Part shown: positions 52,466 through 61,442 of the stretch, in pieces
How the letters are laid out: the number at the start of each line of letters is the position of its first letter
How positions within the stretch are numbered: position 1 is the stretch's first letter
The notes under the pieces: model-generated
What the model was told of the DNA's origin: nothing
Seen by the model: only the letters and a program-made list of their open reading frames with translations
Database searches by the model: none
Translations under genes and position numbers: made by a program
From: Dyadobacter diqingensis
GTDB taxonomy: Bacteria; Bacteroidota; Bacteroidia; Cytophagales; Spirosomataceae
DNA length: 64,000 bases
NCBI RefSeq assembly: GCF_024220585.1
Contig: NZ_JAMXKF010000005.1
Coordinates: forward strand, 289 to 64,288
Reading direction: 5' to 3'

Positions 52466-52496
52466 AATTAGAAAGAAATTAGAAAAAAATTAGAAA
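52466..52496. repeat. Three AATTAGAAA direct repeats at 11-base period
   Basis: Copies start at 52466, 52477 and 52488, so A-tracts are in phase with the DNA helix. The stretch may be intrinsically bent. A role in transcription of the downstream glycosyltransferases is possible but not shown. Confidence 0.5.
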
Positions 52497-52898
52497 TTGC
52501 TTTGCTGTAATTCCAGTACTTTTTAGATATTTACGTTGTCTCTATGTTTTGAAGACAATCATCCCTAACGATCATAACTTATGTACTCCGCCAACATTTC
52601 GTCTTCTGGTTTTTTATTATTGGTTCGGCCAATAACGACACGAACGTATAGTCACTTATGTAACCGGTCGTTCTGATATTATTCACGGGTAGTATCGCAA
52701 GCTCTGTACTTTTCCGAATACGCAATTGTAACCGTTAATCGACCAGGTTGTGCTTGATTACCGGCATTTCGTATCCATCCGGGTATTGTCTTGGGATATT
52801 TTGCCTGCCAACGGCAAATGGTAAAACAGCTGCCCGTAGGCTAGGCCAGGGCTATGCCTATGGTCTGAATTTTGTAGGAAAAACAACCTGAATGATCG

Positions 52899-53696
52899 AT
52901 GAACCCTGTTCTGTCAACCTCACTTATCATTGCTACCTATAACTGGGCGGAAGCATTGCGCTGCTGTCTTTTAAGTGTGGCCAGGCAGAAAATTCTGCCA
53001 ACCGAAGTTATTATTGCTGATGACGGATCGGACGACAGAACGCGCGCGGTAATCAACGAATTTCAAAAAGAATTTCCTGTTCCGATTATTCATGTTTGGC
53101 ATGAGGATGAGGGTTTTAGGAAAACCAGGATTCTTAATAAAGCCATTATGCAAAGTGTTGGAAAATATTTGATTCAGGTGGACGGAGATGTTTTGCTGCA
53201 TCCGTTTTTTATAAAAGATCATATCGCGGCCGCAGAACCCGACACGTTTGTCCGGGGGAGCCGTGCACGAATCACGGAGGTCAGGACTGCCGAGGTGCTC
53301 GAAAGTCGTGATGTAAGCCTTGGCTTTTATTCTCAGGGTGTTTATCATCGGCTTAATGCGTTGCGCCTGCCGGTGTTCAGGTCCCTTGGCCAGCGTAAGG
53401 AAATGGCCAGCCGTAGTGTCCGGGGGAGCAATCTTGCCTTTTGGAAAGCTGACTTTCTCAAAATCAACGGTTACAACAACGAGCTGAACGGTTGGGGACA
53501 TGAAGACGAAGAGCTGGCCGCTCGTTTTATCAATAACAACATTATTAAAAAAATCGTGAAGATGAGCGCGGTACAGTATCATTTACACCATGAGGAATTA
53601 CCAAGATTAAATGAATCGCATCATAGCCAGATAATTAAAAATACGTTGGTAACAAAAGCTAAAATCTGCCTTAATGGATATGAAAACCTTTACTAA
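52899..53696 (+). CDS. Family 2 glycosyltransferase (galactosyltransferase C-domain type)
   Basis: The 265-residue cytoplasmic enzyme has the GT-A fold: LIIATYNW at the start, VIIADDGSDDRTR near 38-50, a DGD metal motif in IQVDGDVLL near 94-100, and the acceptor region RGSNLAFWKADFLKINGYNNELNGWGHEDEELAAR (about 182-216), typical of the C-terminal domain of such enzymes. It is closely related in layout to the next gene, which overlaps it by 17-23 bases, so they are probably co-translated paralogues making successive links in a surface glycan. Confidence 0.9.
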   Translation: MNPVLSTSLIIATYNWAEALRCCLLSVARQKILPTEVIIADDGSDDRTRAVINEFQKEFPVPIIHVWHEDEGFRKTRILNKAIMQSVGKYLIQVDGDVLLHPFFIKDHIAAAEPDTFVRGSRARITEVRTAEVLESRDVSLGFYSQGVYHRLNALRLPVFRSLGQRKEMASRSVRGSNLAFWKADFLKINGYNNELNGWGHEDEELAARFINNNIIKKIVKMSAVQYHLHHEELPRLNESHHSQIIKNTLVTKAKICLNGYENLY

Positions 53697-54528
53697 AAGC
53701 TCTCTTATAATTTCAACCTATAATTGGCCGGAAGCGCTTCGGCTTTGTCTGCTGAGTGTGAAAGAACAGTCTGTGTTACCGGATGAAGTCATTATTGCCG
53801 ATGATGGTTCAACCAGCCATACTTTTGAGGTAATTGAGGCGATGCGCCCAACGTTTCCGGTGCGTCTGGTGCATGTCTGGCAAAAGGACGACGGATTTCA
53901 GCTTTCTAAAATCCGAAATAAAGCCATTGCCATGAGCTCATTCTCTTACATTATTCAAATTGACGGCGATTTAGTTTTACATAAACACTTTATCAAAGAT
54001 CACCTTGAACTAAGTAAGCCGGGTACATTCGTTGCCGGAAGCCGTGTGCTGATGAACCAGCAGCTGTCTGAAAAACTGCTTCGTTTGCAGAAACCAAGCA
54101 TTGATCTTTTTGAACGCGGTGTGCGAAATGTTTGTAACCGGTTTAACGTCACCTGGCTGAGCAGATATCTGGCCGATCGATACAAACCTCAGGATATTTT
54201 CGCTTTGCGCGGGTGCAATATGGCGTTTTGGCGGGAGGATCTGGTGCGCGTCAACGGTTACAACGAATGTTTTCAAGGCTGGGGCAGAGAAGATAACGAA
54301 ATTGCGGTGCGTTTGTTCAACTCGGGGCTTAGGAAGCGGGCCATCAAGTTTGGCGGGATCGTTTTTCATATTCATCATCCTGAGGTCGACAGGGCGGACT
54401 GTCTCGAAAATGAAGAATATCTGACCTATGCGTTACGGCACAAGTCGGTCTATTGCAGTCAGGGGCTTGATCAGTATTTTGACGTTGTAAATCAGGTTGA
54501 GCACGCTGAAAATGCACTTAGTATTTGA
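53674..54528 (+). CDS. Family 2 glycosyltransferase, paralogue of the preceding gene
   Basis: The 284-residue protein has the same order of motifs: LIISTYNWPEALRLCLLSV, VIIADDGST, IQIDGDLVLH, then GCNMAFWREDLVRVNGYNECFQGWGREDNEIAVRLF. The start is either 53674 or the ATG two codons later (53680); both overlap the end of the first gene. The pair shares YNWAEALR/YNWPEALR and the DGSD/DGST region, indicating tandem duplication. Confidence 0.9.
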   Translation: MDMKTFTKSSLIISTYNWPEALRLCLLSVKEQSVLPDEVIIADDGSTSHTFEVIEAMRPTFPVRLVHVWQKDDGFQLSKIRNKAIAMSSFSYIIQIDGDLVLHKHFIKDHLELSKPGTFVAGSRVLMNQQLSEKLLRLQKPSIDLFERGVRNVCNRFNVTWLSRYLADRYKPQDIFALRGCNMAFWREDLVRVNGYNECFQGWGREDNEIAVRLFNSGLRKRAIKFGGIVFHIHHPEVDRADCLENEEYLTYALRHKSVYCSQGLDQYFDVVNQVEHAENALSI

Positions 54529-54533
54529 CCGAA

Positions 54534-55241
54534 ATGAGTAGTCTCTCGTTAATTTCCGTTATTTTAGTCACCCGTAACGCGGGGAAATTTTTACAAAGAT
54601 GCCTTGATAGTATTTACATGCAGGAATATGGCGGCATTGAGATTATTGTCATGGACGGCGCCAGCACGGATGACACGCCAGCCATTCTTAAGGCAAATTC
54701 AGACAGACTCGCGTTTTGGAAAAGTGAAAAAGACGATGGGATTTATGATGCCATGAACAAAGCCCTGGCACATGTGCAAGGCCAATGGGTCTACTTTATC
54801 GGTGCGGACGACATTTTAACACCTACCTTTTCAGATTTCGCGAGGGAGTTGAAAAATGCAGGGAGTATCTATTACGGAAGCGTGCAAAAGTCGGGAAGGA
54901 AATATCTGGGACAACTTTCTCCTTACAAACAGGCCAAGATCGGGATTAACCACCAGGCGATTATCTATCCATCAAAAGTTTTCACGCTTTATAAGTACGA
55001 TACCCGATACAGGATTTCGGCGGATCACGTGTTAAACATGTGGTGCAACAAGAATCAGGATTACCAGTTTGAGTTCAGAGACTTCGATATTGCCATTTTT
55101 AACGACACCGGGATATCCTCACTTCAAAAAGATCTTTTTTTTGAAAAGCAAAAAAGCAGATTGATTTTACAATATTTTGGGCTCGCAATCTATCTGCGCT
55201 TTCAATTCAGGCTATTCAAAGGGATCTTTTCCCGCCGGTAA
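54534..55241 (+). CDS. Family 2 glycosyltransferase
   Basis: The ATG at 54534 (MSSLSLISVILVTRNAG) is preferred over a TTG at 54525. The 235-residue enzyme has the GT-A motifs VILVTRNAGKFLQRCLDSI, VMDGASTDDT and the metal motif in YFIGADDIL near 92-100. It follows the previous gene after 5 bases and ends two bases before the stop of the convergent glycosyltransferase at 55244. Confidence 0.88.
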   Translation: MSSLSLISVILVTRNAGKFLQRCLDSIYMQEYGGIEIIVMDGASTDDTPAILKANSDRLAFWKSEKDDGIYDAMNKALAHVQGQWVYFIGADDILTPTFSDFARELKNAGSIYYGSVQKSGRKYLGQLSPYKQAKIGINHQAIIYPSKVFTLYKYDTRYRISADHVLNMWCNKNQDYQFEFRDFDIAIFNDTGISSLQKDLFFEKQKSRLILQYFGLAIYLRFQFRLFKGIFSRR

Positions 55242-55243
55242 TA

Positions 55244-56113
55244 TTATCTTTTACCCAGAATTAAGCCAGCCTGTCTGTCAAAAATAATTTTCGGCGGCAG
55301 ATCCAGTACCCTCGCCTGTAAACGTTCACGCCATTTCTTTTTTGGGATGAGTTTCGTCAGAACGATTAATAAGCGGCAAAATGACAGATGTAAACCCTTA
55401 TCTAAGCCCATTTTTTCTTCGGCCTTCAATGCAGCAACCTGTTGCAGATACTCTTTTCTTTGGTTAAAACTCTTCTGATTTTCGGTTCTGAACCGGAATC
55501 CGCCCAGCATAAATGACGTTGTATACAACCTCTGATATCGGAAAAACCGGATCCACAATTCAAAATCCGCAGCGAGTGACTGATTTTGGTGGATGTAACC
55601 ACCGGCCTGGTGCCATAAACTGCGCCGCCAGAACACGGATTCCTGCTGTATGAACTGGCCATCGCATAAAAGCAAACGCGACCTCGACCAACGTTGGGCA
55701 TAGGCCAGATCGTCGAAAGTAAAGGGGTGACCGCTTTCGTCAAAAAATGTATTGGCGCCCATGATCCAGTGGATCTGCCTGAATTTTTCGAAAATACCGG
55801 CCACCAGAAACAAAGACTTTGTATGGTACATATCATCGGCATTTATCCAGGCCATGATCTCTCCGGTTGATTTAGCAAAGCCTTTTTGCAAACCGTGATA
55901 CAATCCGTCGTCCTTTTCGCTTACCCAGTAGGCGAGCTGCTTTTCATATTTTCTGATGATGCTAACGGAGTCATCTACACTTCCACCATCGATTATAATA
56001 TATTCCAGATTAGGATAACCCTGGCTGAGGACCGAAATAATCGTATCCTCAAGGTATTTACCCTGATTGAAAGAAGGCGTAACGATGGTGATTTTCGGTA
56101 GATTTGAAACCAT
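55244..56113 (-). CDS. Family 2 glycosyltransferase, reading against the preceding group
   Basis: The ATG at 56113 (MVSNLPKITIVTPSFNQG) is preferred over a TTG at 56128. The 289-residue enzyme shows ITIVTPSFNQGKYLEDTI, IIDGGSVDDS, the WINADDMYH metal motif near 90-98 and the acceptor region GQFIQQESVFWRRSLWHQAGG. It shares the YWVSEKDDG(L/I)Y phrase with the gene at 54534, so the two are related. It starts 64 bases beyond the isomerase gene at 56178. Confidence 0.88.
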   Translation of the reverse strand: MVSNLPKITIVTPSFNQGKYLEDTIISVLSQGYPNLEYIIIDGGSVDDSVSIIRKYEKQLAYWVSEKDDGLYHGLQKGFAKSTGEIMAWINADDMYHTKSLFLVAGIFEKFRQIHWIMGANTFFDESGHPFTFDDLAYAQRWSRSRLLLCDGQFIQQESVFWRRSLWHQAGGYIHQNQSLAADFELWIRFFRYQRLYTTSFMLGGFRFRTENQKSFNQRKEYLQQVAALKAEEKMGLDKGLHLSFCRLLIVLTKLIPKKKWRERLQARVLDLPPKIIFDRQAGLILGKR

Positions 56114-56177
56114 ATGTAACGAAAACAAAGCTCAGTAAAGAAAAGTCAAAGGCGGCTTGTGATGGTCTGTTCAGTGG

Positions 56178-56576
56178 TCAGGACATCATTGCACATTCGA
56201 CAAGGCTGGTTTTCGGATAAGGCTCATAAATGTAATCGTCAGCATCAAATAACTCGGATGCAAGCACCATCAGGATGGCATCTTCGGTAAATTCATACAT
56301 TTGGTGCCAATCGGCCGGTTCGAGTAAAAGACACTGATCGGCGGAGCTCAGCGTAAATTCCTCCTGATCCTGCCCGTCATGGTTGGAGATTTTACAACTT
56401 CCTTTTATACAGATCGCCGCCTGAATCGTCTTTTTATGGCGATGCCCGCCCCGGACGGAATCGTCGACGCCGTAGATATAAAAAATGCGTTTAATGTCAA
56501 ACGGTATGACACGTTCGATCACAGTCAGGTTACCACGTGTATCTGTGAATGTTTTTAGGTTAATGAGCTGAGCCAA
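56178..56576 (-). CDS. FdtA/QdtA-type sugar 3,4-ketoisomerase (cupin)
   Basis: The 132-residue cupin matches the dTDP-4-oxo-6-deoxyglucose 3,4-isomerase family: LINLKTFTDTRGNLTVIERVIPFDIKRIFYIYGV, the active-site histidines in RGGHRHKKT (42-50), and the late block LLLEPADWHQMYEF. Such enzymes open the route to dTDP-3-amino-3,6-dideoxyhexoses (Fuc3N or Qui3N). The required transaminase and acetyltransferase are not in the window. It begins 18 bases after the glycosyltransferase at 56595. Confidence 0.85.
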   Translation of the reverse strand: MAQLINLKTFTDTRGNLTVIERVIPFDIKRIFYIYGVDDSVRGGHRHKKTIQAAICIKGSCKISNHDGQDQEEFTLSSADQCLLLEPADWHQMYEFTEDAILMVLASELFDADDYIYEPYPKTSLVECAMMS

Positions 56577-56594
56577 GGTATATTAATGTAGGGG

Positions 56595-57581
56595 TTAAAA
56601 TGTTCTTTTCTTTACGTAATTTTTGTATCTGCCCCTTAGTCCGAAATGGATTTTACGCGACAGGCTGATCATGATCCAGTTGAGCGGCAAAGGGTTTTCA
56701 TGAAAAACTGCTTTGTGGCTGATTTGCTTAATCTGTGACTCGGCAGCCTGTAGTGCTTTGACATAAGGCGCATACACCCACTGAATAATATCGTTTTTGA
56801 GCAGATACTGTTCTGCCGTAAGTCTGAAACTGTCGTTAATACAATATCTGAAATCGTGAAAATGATAGAAAACCAGCGGCACTTTTGGTGACTCGGCGCT
56901 TCTGATCCATAACTGTCCCTCTTCGTTTTCGCAGGTGTATTCCTTCGAATTCCATGGCGCAACTCCGCCTCCGTGGTGTTCGAGAACATGTACACCCTCA
57001 AACCGGTCTGTCCAGTCATCGAGGTATTTTTGATCACCAAATTTCCCGTCTTCAAAACGATTAAAACACCAGGTCAGGCAGGATTTTCTCCACCAATCGA
57101 GCGCCGCCAACCCGGATTCGGTATTTTTAAAAGTCACGAACTGAACGCAATAAATGCCGCTTAATTCGGACTGGTCGTGGTCGGGACTATACCGGTGCCT
57201 GGTAATCAGAACAGAATTTTCTTCCATTTCGTCCGTCAAAACTTTGGGATCCGAAAAGAATAACAGATCTGCATCGACGTAGGTACAATGGTCCAGGGAA
57301 TAGGTGTGGATGCAATGCCAGATGGTCGAAGAAGTGCAGGTCCAGCAATATTCACCTTGCGTGCGGCTGCTTTTAACTGCAAGCAGCTCCTCCGTTTCAA
57401 ATTCACTTAGCGATATGACGGTCGCATGTGAAAGTTGCATTCGAAGCAGGATGGTGTGACAGGCTTCATCAAATGCAAAGATATACAGGTGAAAATCACT
57501 GCTTTGTTTGAGCAGCGAGTTGTACATGGCCAGCCCCCTTGAGAGGTAAAAAGAATTAAAAAGGGTGCAAAAATTTTGCAT
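56595..57581 (-). CDS. Putative GT-A glycosyltransferase (GT8-like layout)
   Basis: The 328-residue protein starts with CTLFNSFYLSRGLAMYNSL, has the metal motif DAD in CTYVDADLLFF near 97-107 and a conserved late region GDQKYLDDWTDRFEGVHVLEHHGGGVAPWN near 188-217, all usual in retaining GT-A enzymes such as GT8. It is Cys- and Trp-rich. It has no signal peptide and probably adds a sugar to the surface glycan. It is the first gene of the minus-strand group (56595, 56178, 55244). Confidence 0.8.
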   Translation of the reverse strand: MQNFCTLFNSFYLSRGLAMYNSLLKQSSDFHLYIFAFDEACHTILLRMQLSHATVISLSEFETEELLAVKSSRTQGEYCWTCTSSTIWHCIHTYSLDHCTYVDADLLFFSDPKVLTDEMEENSVLITRHRYSPDHDQSELSGIYCVQFVTFKNTESGLAALDWWRKSCLTWCFNRFEDGKFGDQKYLDDWTDRFEGVHVLEHHGGGVAPWNSKEYTCENEEGQLWIRSAESPKVPLVFYHFHDFRYCINDSFRLTAEQYLLKNDIIQWVYAPYVKALQAAESQIKQISHKAVFHENPLPLNWIMISLSRKIHFGLRGRYKNYVKKRTF

Positions 57582-57779
57582 GAATCAGAATACAATTACA
57601 GAGTTTGGTGTCAGTACAAATACCAATTAATATTTATCAGAATGCTCCTTTTTATGATGACCGAAACCGGAAAAGTAATTGTCATACCATGGTAATAATA
57701 TATTACGGATATAACCCTGTCCGCCGATGCCTGAGTATTAAATAAAACTTTAAATTGCGCTGAATTTTAAAGTAAGGAC

Positions 57780-58568
57780 ATGCCGTTATTCAATTTTAAA
57801 AAGAAGGAGAAAGATAAGTACGGTTGGTTTGGGGACTACAAAAACTGGGAGGAACTGGCTGCCCTCTCAGGAGGGTACGAAGCAGATTCAATTTTAGAGA
57901 TCACAAAAGAGTCACTATTAAAAGTTAAAAATGGGCAGGCGGTTTATGAACGCGACTCGGTTTTATTTGATAAAAAACTCTATCCGTACTCCATTATATC
58001 TGCCCTTCTGTATGCCGCTGTTGAATGCGGAGGTGCTTTGAATGTGCTGGATTTTGGAGGCTCACTGGGCAGCACTTATTATCAAGTGAGAGACCTTATT
58101 CCTCCTGCTGTTAAGATGCAATGGAGCGTTGTTGAGCAAACGGATTACGTTAAATGTGGGCAGGGGCTGTTTGAAGACGAAATTTTAAAATTTCATTTTA
58201 CCATTGCTGAAAGCATGGCTTCGGCCAAGGCAAATGTGCTGCTTTTATCCAGTGTTGTTCAGTATTTGCAAAAACCGCATGACTTTCTGGCTGAAATACA
58301 GGGCTTTGATTTCGAGTATATCATTATCGACCGGACTTCATTCATCAACGATAACCAGCCCGACCGGCTGACCTTGCAAATTGTCCCTCCCGATATTTAT
58401 GAAGCAAAGTATCCGGCGTGGTTTTTTAATGAAAAAAAACTGCTCGAACATTTCAGTAATTATGAAATTAAAGTTGAATTTGAGTCATATGTTCCGGGAG
58501 AGCAGAACATTGAGATCGATCATGTTAAACGTGGGTACGACAAGGGATTTTTTCTTGTGAGAAAATAA
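57780..58568 (+). CDS. TIGR04325-family putative methyltransferase
   Basis: The 262-residue protein has the phrase NVLDFGGSLGSTYYQVRDL near residues 88-106, typical of the SAM-binding motif I in TIGR04325 proteins, and the later IIIDRTSF and DHVKRGYDKGFFLV. The family is found in O-antigen and capsule clusters and is predicted to methylate the glycan. It is divergent from the glycosyltransferase at 56595 and closes the glycan region. Confidence 0.85.
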   Translation: MPLFNFKKKEKDKYGWFGDYKNWEELAALSGGYEADSILEITKESLLKVKNGQAVYERDSVLFDKKLYPYSIISALLYAAVECGGALNVLDFGGSLGSTYYQVRDLIPPAVKMQWSVVEQTDYVKCGQGLFEDEILKFHFTIAESMASAKANVLLLSSVVQYLQKPHDFLAEIQGFDFEYIIIDRTSFINDNQPDRLTLQIVPPDIYEAKYPAWFFNEKKLLEHFSNYEIKVEFESYVPGEQNIEIDHVKRGYDKGFFLVRK

Positions 58569-58638
58569 ATAATCAGAGGATTTTGTTGCGATGTGTTTTT
58601 TTTCTGACCGGCAGCATTGCCTCTCCAAGTCGTCAGAT

Positions 58639-59010
58639 TTAATGACCCGATAAGTCATTAAATCTACTCAAAATAACTGAACGCAATTTTTCCTCGTTGT
58701 TGTCGCCCCATTCGCCTAAAACTGAAATGACCGGAATCAACGTTTTACCCAAACCGGTCAAGCTGTATTCAACCTTTGGCGGTACAACGGGGTAGATTTT
58801 TTTCATAATCAATTCATGATCTTCCAACTCCTTTAATTGCATATTCAGAACCCGACCGGATGCGTCGGGAATTTTGCGCTGCAACTCACTTGGACGTTTA
58901 TATCCCTCATTGATGAACCAAAGTAAACGGATTTTCCATTTGCCGTAAAGTACTTCGCCAATCAGGTCGAGGCCGCAAGTTAAATTAGGAATCATCTTTC
59001 TTTCGTACAT
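58639..59010 (-). CDS. HxlR-family winged-helix regulator
   Basis: The 123-residue protein has the HxlR pattern: C12-GLDLIGEVLYGKWKIRLLWF, KRPSELQRKIPDASGRVLNMQLKELEDHELI and EYSLTGLGKTL. HxlR proteins are dimeric repressors or activators, often responding to electrophiles or redox change through a conserved Cys near the N-terminus; Cys12 stands at such a place. It is divergent from the SDR gene at 59138 and probably controls it. Confidence 0.88.
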   Translation of the reverse strand: MYERKMIPNLTCGLDLIGEVLYGKWKIRLLWFINEGYKRPSELQRKIPDASGRVLNMQLKELEDHELIMKKIYPVVPPKVEYSLTGLGKTLIPVISVLGEWGDNNEEKLRSVILSRFNDLSGH

Positions 59011-59044
59011 ATTTCAAAATTACATCTATGCGGCAAATTGTACA

Positions 59045-59067
59045 ATAGGGGAGTAATTTATCCCTAT
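59045..59067. promoter_or_regulatory. Inverted repeat ATAGGG-N11-CCCTAT in the HxlR/SDR divergent promoter
   Basis: The arms are at 59045-59050 and 59062-59067, between the two start codons. A second inverted repeat, GTATATCT-N18-AGATATAC (59102-59109 and 59128-59135), ends two bases before the SDR ATG. Either may bind HxlR; the evidence is symmetry and place only. Confidence 0.35.
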
Positions 59068-59137
59068 ATGAATCGCTTTTCCCTACTTGTGTAAACTGAT
59101 GGTATATCTCAATTTTGTCATAAAATAAGATATACAA

Positions 59138-59932
59138 ATGGAAAAGGAATTTGATTTTAACAATGAGTTATCAGGCAAAATCTGTCTGGTGACGGGCGGG
59201 ACAAAAGGTGCAGGAAAGGCCATTGCAGAACGACTGCTGAAAGCAGGTGCGACCGTGATTGTCACAGCCAGAAACACACCTGAGTCGGGAAATGCAAACT
59301 TGCAGTTTATTGCCTCCGATTTGAGTGAGCCGGAAGCAACACAAAAATTGACAGAAGAAATTTTATCAAAATTTGGGAGACTGGATATCCTTGTCAATAA
59401 TCTTGGTGGTTCGGAAACGCCAGGCGGTGGTTTTGCAGTGCTTTCGGATGATCACTGGGAAGCAACGATCCAAACCAATTTATTGGCTCCCGTAAGGTTA
59501 GACAGAGGGTTTTTACCTCAAATGATTGAGAGAGGAAATGGTGTTATTATTCACATCGCTTCGATTCAAGGCAAATTACCCTTGTACGAATCCACCTTGC
59601 CCTACGCAGCTGCCAAAGCAGGACTGATCAATTACAGCAAAGGATTGTCCAAAGAGGTCTCATCGAAAGGTGTTCGTGTTCTGACTGTTTCTCCCGGTTG
59701 GATCATGACAACTGCCTCTACAAGGATGATGGAACGTATAGCAGAAAACTCAAATAGTACAATAGAACAGGCGACACAAAGTGTCATGGATGCACTCGGA
59801 GGAATTCCCATTGGAAGACCCGCTCAGCCATCGGACATTGCGGAGTTTGTTGGTTTTTTGGTTTCGCCAAGGGCCAGTTATTTAACAGGAACTGAATATG
59901 TAATTGATGGCGGGACTATACCCACGGTTTAG
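59138..59932 (+). CDS. Short-chain dehydrogenase/reductase
   Basis: The 264-residue protein has a classical SDR layout: CLVTGGTKGAGKAIAE near 17-32, LVNNLGG near 89, catalytic Ser in IIHIASIQGK near 145, YAAAKAG (catalytic Tyr and Lys) near 161 and VSPGWIMT. The substrate is unknown. Its promoter is shared with the divergent HxlR gene, so it is probably induced by the signal that HxlR senses. Confidence 0.9.
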   Translation: MEKEFDFNNELSGKICLVTGGTKGAGKAIAERLLKAGATVIVTARNTPESGNANLQFIASDLSEPEATQKLTEEILSKFGRLDILVNNLGGSETPGGGFAVLSDDHWEATIQTNLLAPVRLDRGFLPQMIERGNGVIIHIASIQGKLPLYESTLPYAAAKAGLINYSKGLSKEVSSKGVRVLTVSPGWIMTTASTRMMERIAENSNSTIEQATQSVMDALGGIPIGRPAQPSDIAEFVGFLVSPRASYLTGTEYVIDGGTIPTV

Positions 59933-60093
59933 GTTACCCGAATTACCGATGTCGCTTATTGCTGCTGATACCGATGTAAAGGGGTGCCCTGGTTAAGCAC
60001 CGGGGCACAACCCAACATGCAGATTATCAATATTTGTAATTCGCCAGGCCAAAAACTTCATCAGTTTAAAGCCACCGATCTTTGAAAAAATTG

Positions 60094-60459
60094 TTATATC
60101 TCGGCGCCTTCGATAACCTTCCTGCGATGCTGCTCTCCCCACTTGTGCATGGCAAGGATCACTTCCGACAGCGTTTCGCTGTAAGGTGTCAGTGCATACT
60201 CTACCGTGATGGGCTTTGTATCACAAACTGTCCGGGTGACCAAACCGTTCATCTCCAATTCCTGTAATTCCTTTGACAGGATCCGGGGTGAAATTTCGGC
60301 CTCCCTGGATAACTCACGGAATCTTCTTTTTCCTTCTCTCAGGATCGAGATCAACACCAGCTTCCATTTACCGCCCACCACATCAAGTGTGTCCTGAATT
60401 GTCAGTCTTGCTTTGGCGCATTTATCTTCATCACCAACGATACATTTATGTCCCTTCAT
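60094..60459 (-). CDS. HxlR-family regulator with N-terminal cysteines
   Basis: The ATG at 60459 gives 121 residues (MKGHKCIVGDEDKCAK...); an upstream start at 60561 would add 34 residues of unlikely sequence. The HxlR domain is shown by LDVVGGKWKLVLISIL, FRELSREAEISPRILSKELQEL and EYALTPYSETL. Cys6 and Cys14 lie ahead of the domain, the position of the redox Cys in YodB-type members. It is divergent from a pirin and an Old Yellow Enzyme gene, which it probably controls. Confidence 0.88.
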   Translation of the reverse strand: MKGHKCIVGDEDKCAKARLTIQDTLDVVGGKWKLVLISILREGKRRFRELSREAEISPRILSKELQELEMNGLVTRTVCDTKPITVEYALTPYSETLSEVILAMHKWGEQHRRKVIEGAEI

Positions 60460-60474
60460 GACGGTATCCTTTTT

Positions 60475-60497
60475 GTAACTGGTATTGTTTATGTAAC
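60475..60497. promoter_or_regulatory. GTAAC direct repeat at 18-base spacing, HxlR/pirin promoter
   Basis: GTAAC occurs at 60475-60479 and 60493-60497, within the 141-base divergent region and close to the HxlR start. It may be an HxlR binding site, but two 5-base words are weak evidence. Confidence 0.3.
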
Positions 60498-60600
60498 AGA
60501 TAACAAAAGTATAACATCGCGGCTGTAAATTTGCTATTGTCTGGTGAAATTTAACAGACACAGAAACTGATTGTTCTGTTCACAGGAAAGAAATGCGGTT

Positions 60601-61335
60601 ATGTTAGAAAAAATAAGCAGTGGAATGTTTACCGGTAACGGTCCTATCAAGATTCTTTATCCTGGTCTGGCCATTTCTAAAAAGGATACGGGCATCGGGA
60701 GTATCGGGAGAATTGATCATCCAAATATTCAGATCAACACGGTTATCCCCATGCACCCGCATATCAATGACGAAATATTATCTTATTTCAGAACAGGGAC
60801 GGCAGAGCATAGTGACTCCGAGGGTTTTGTGAAAACCATTGGTAAAAAGAGACTTATGCTTATGAAAGCTGGTAAGTCTTTCTATCACGAAGAGAAAATT
60901 TTAGGCAGGGACGAGCCGCTGGAAGGTTTGCAGATTTTTATACGTCCGGGTAAAAAGGATTTGAAACCGGAAGTGGTTTTCCTGGATCTGGAAGATTTAC
61001 ATAGCGAAAACGAATGGCGACTGCTTGCTTCTCCGGCTACGGAAACACCGTTTCAATTCAGCAGCCAGACGTGGCTGTACGATACAAAACTGCTTAAAAA
61101 TACATCTACGCAGCTCCCGGAAGGTTTTGATAACCTCACTAGTCTTTTGTATGTGTTCAGGGGAGAGGTTATTGTAAACGGTGAGATTAACCTGGGGAAA
61201 ATGGAAAGTCTGGTTATCAAGTGTGAACAGGTAGTCATCAGTACGGATGATGCGGATGCTGAACTTGTTTTATTCATCACTGACGAAGACGCGGAAATTT
61301 TTGACGGAGGGATGTATAGCGGGAACAAAGTATAG
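60601..61335 (+). CDS. Pirin-family protein
   Basis: The ATG at 60601 (MLEKISSGMFTGNGP) gives 244 residues. The cupin pattern of pirins is visible: PIKILYPGLA, a metal-binding segment MHPHINDEILSYFRTGTAEHSD near 51-72, a later Glu-bearing EGLQIFIRPGKKDLKPEV, and a second cupin half with FRGEVIVNGEI. Some pirins are quercetinases and others are redox-sensitive binding proteins. The gene is followed by an Old Yellow Enzyme gene after 107 bases and is divergent from HxlR, indicating a response to quinones or other electrophiles. Confidence 0.82.
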   Translation: MLEKISSGMFTGNGPIKILYPGLAISKKDTGIGSIGRIDHPNIQINTVIPMHPHINDEILSYFRTGTAEHSDSEGFVKTIGKKRLMLMKAGKSFYHEEKILGRDEPLEGLQIFIRPGKKDLKPEVVFLDLEDLHSENEWRLLASPATETPFQFSSQTWLYDTKLLKNTSTQLPEGFDNLTSLLYVFRGEVIVNGEINLGKMESLVIKCEQVVISTDDADAELVLFITDEDAEIFDGGMYSGNKV

Positions 61336-61442
61336 GTAAGGCTCCGGCTTTTAATCCAATAAAGTGCGGTAGAGAATCAAATATTGTGGAATAAATTTCT
61401 ATGAAATATATAGGTAAAGTAGAATAATAAATCAACTTGAAA

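Larger units (their letters stand above)
52129..52898. other. Intergenic region: terminator, short repeats and promoter of the glycan cluster
   Basis: About 770 bases hold the adhesin terminator (52183-52217), three AATTAGAAA copies at 11-base spacing (52466-52496), a TTTGCC/GGCAAA hairpin (52800-52818) and the promoter side of the glycosyltransferase group. A 67-codon plus-strand frame at 52279 is not convincing as a gene. Confidence 0.5.

Noticed and set aside
52279..52482. 67-codon plus-strand frame as a gene
   Set aside because: It has no homology-like features and ends in the A-rich repeat; chance frame in an intergenic region.
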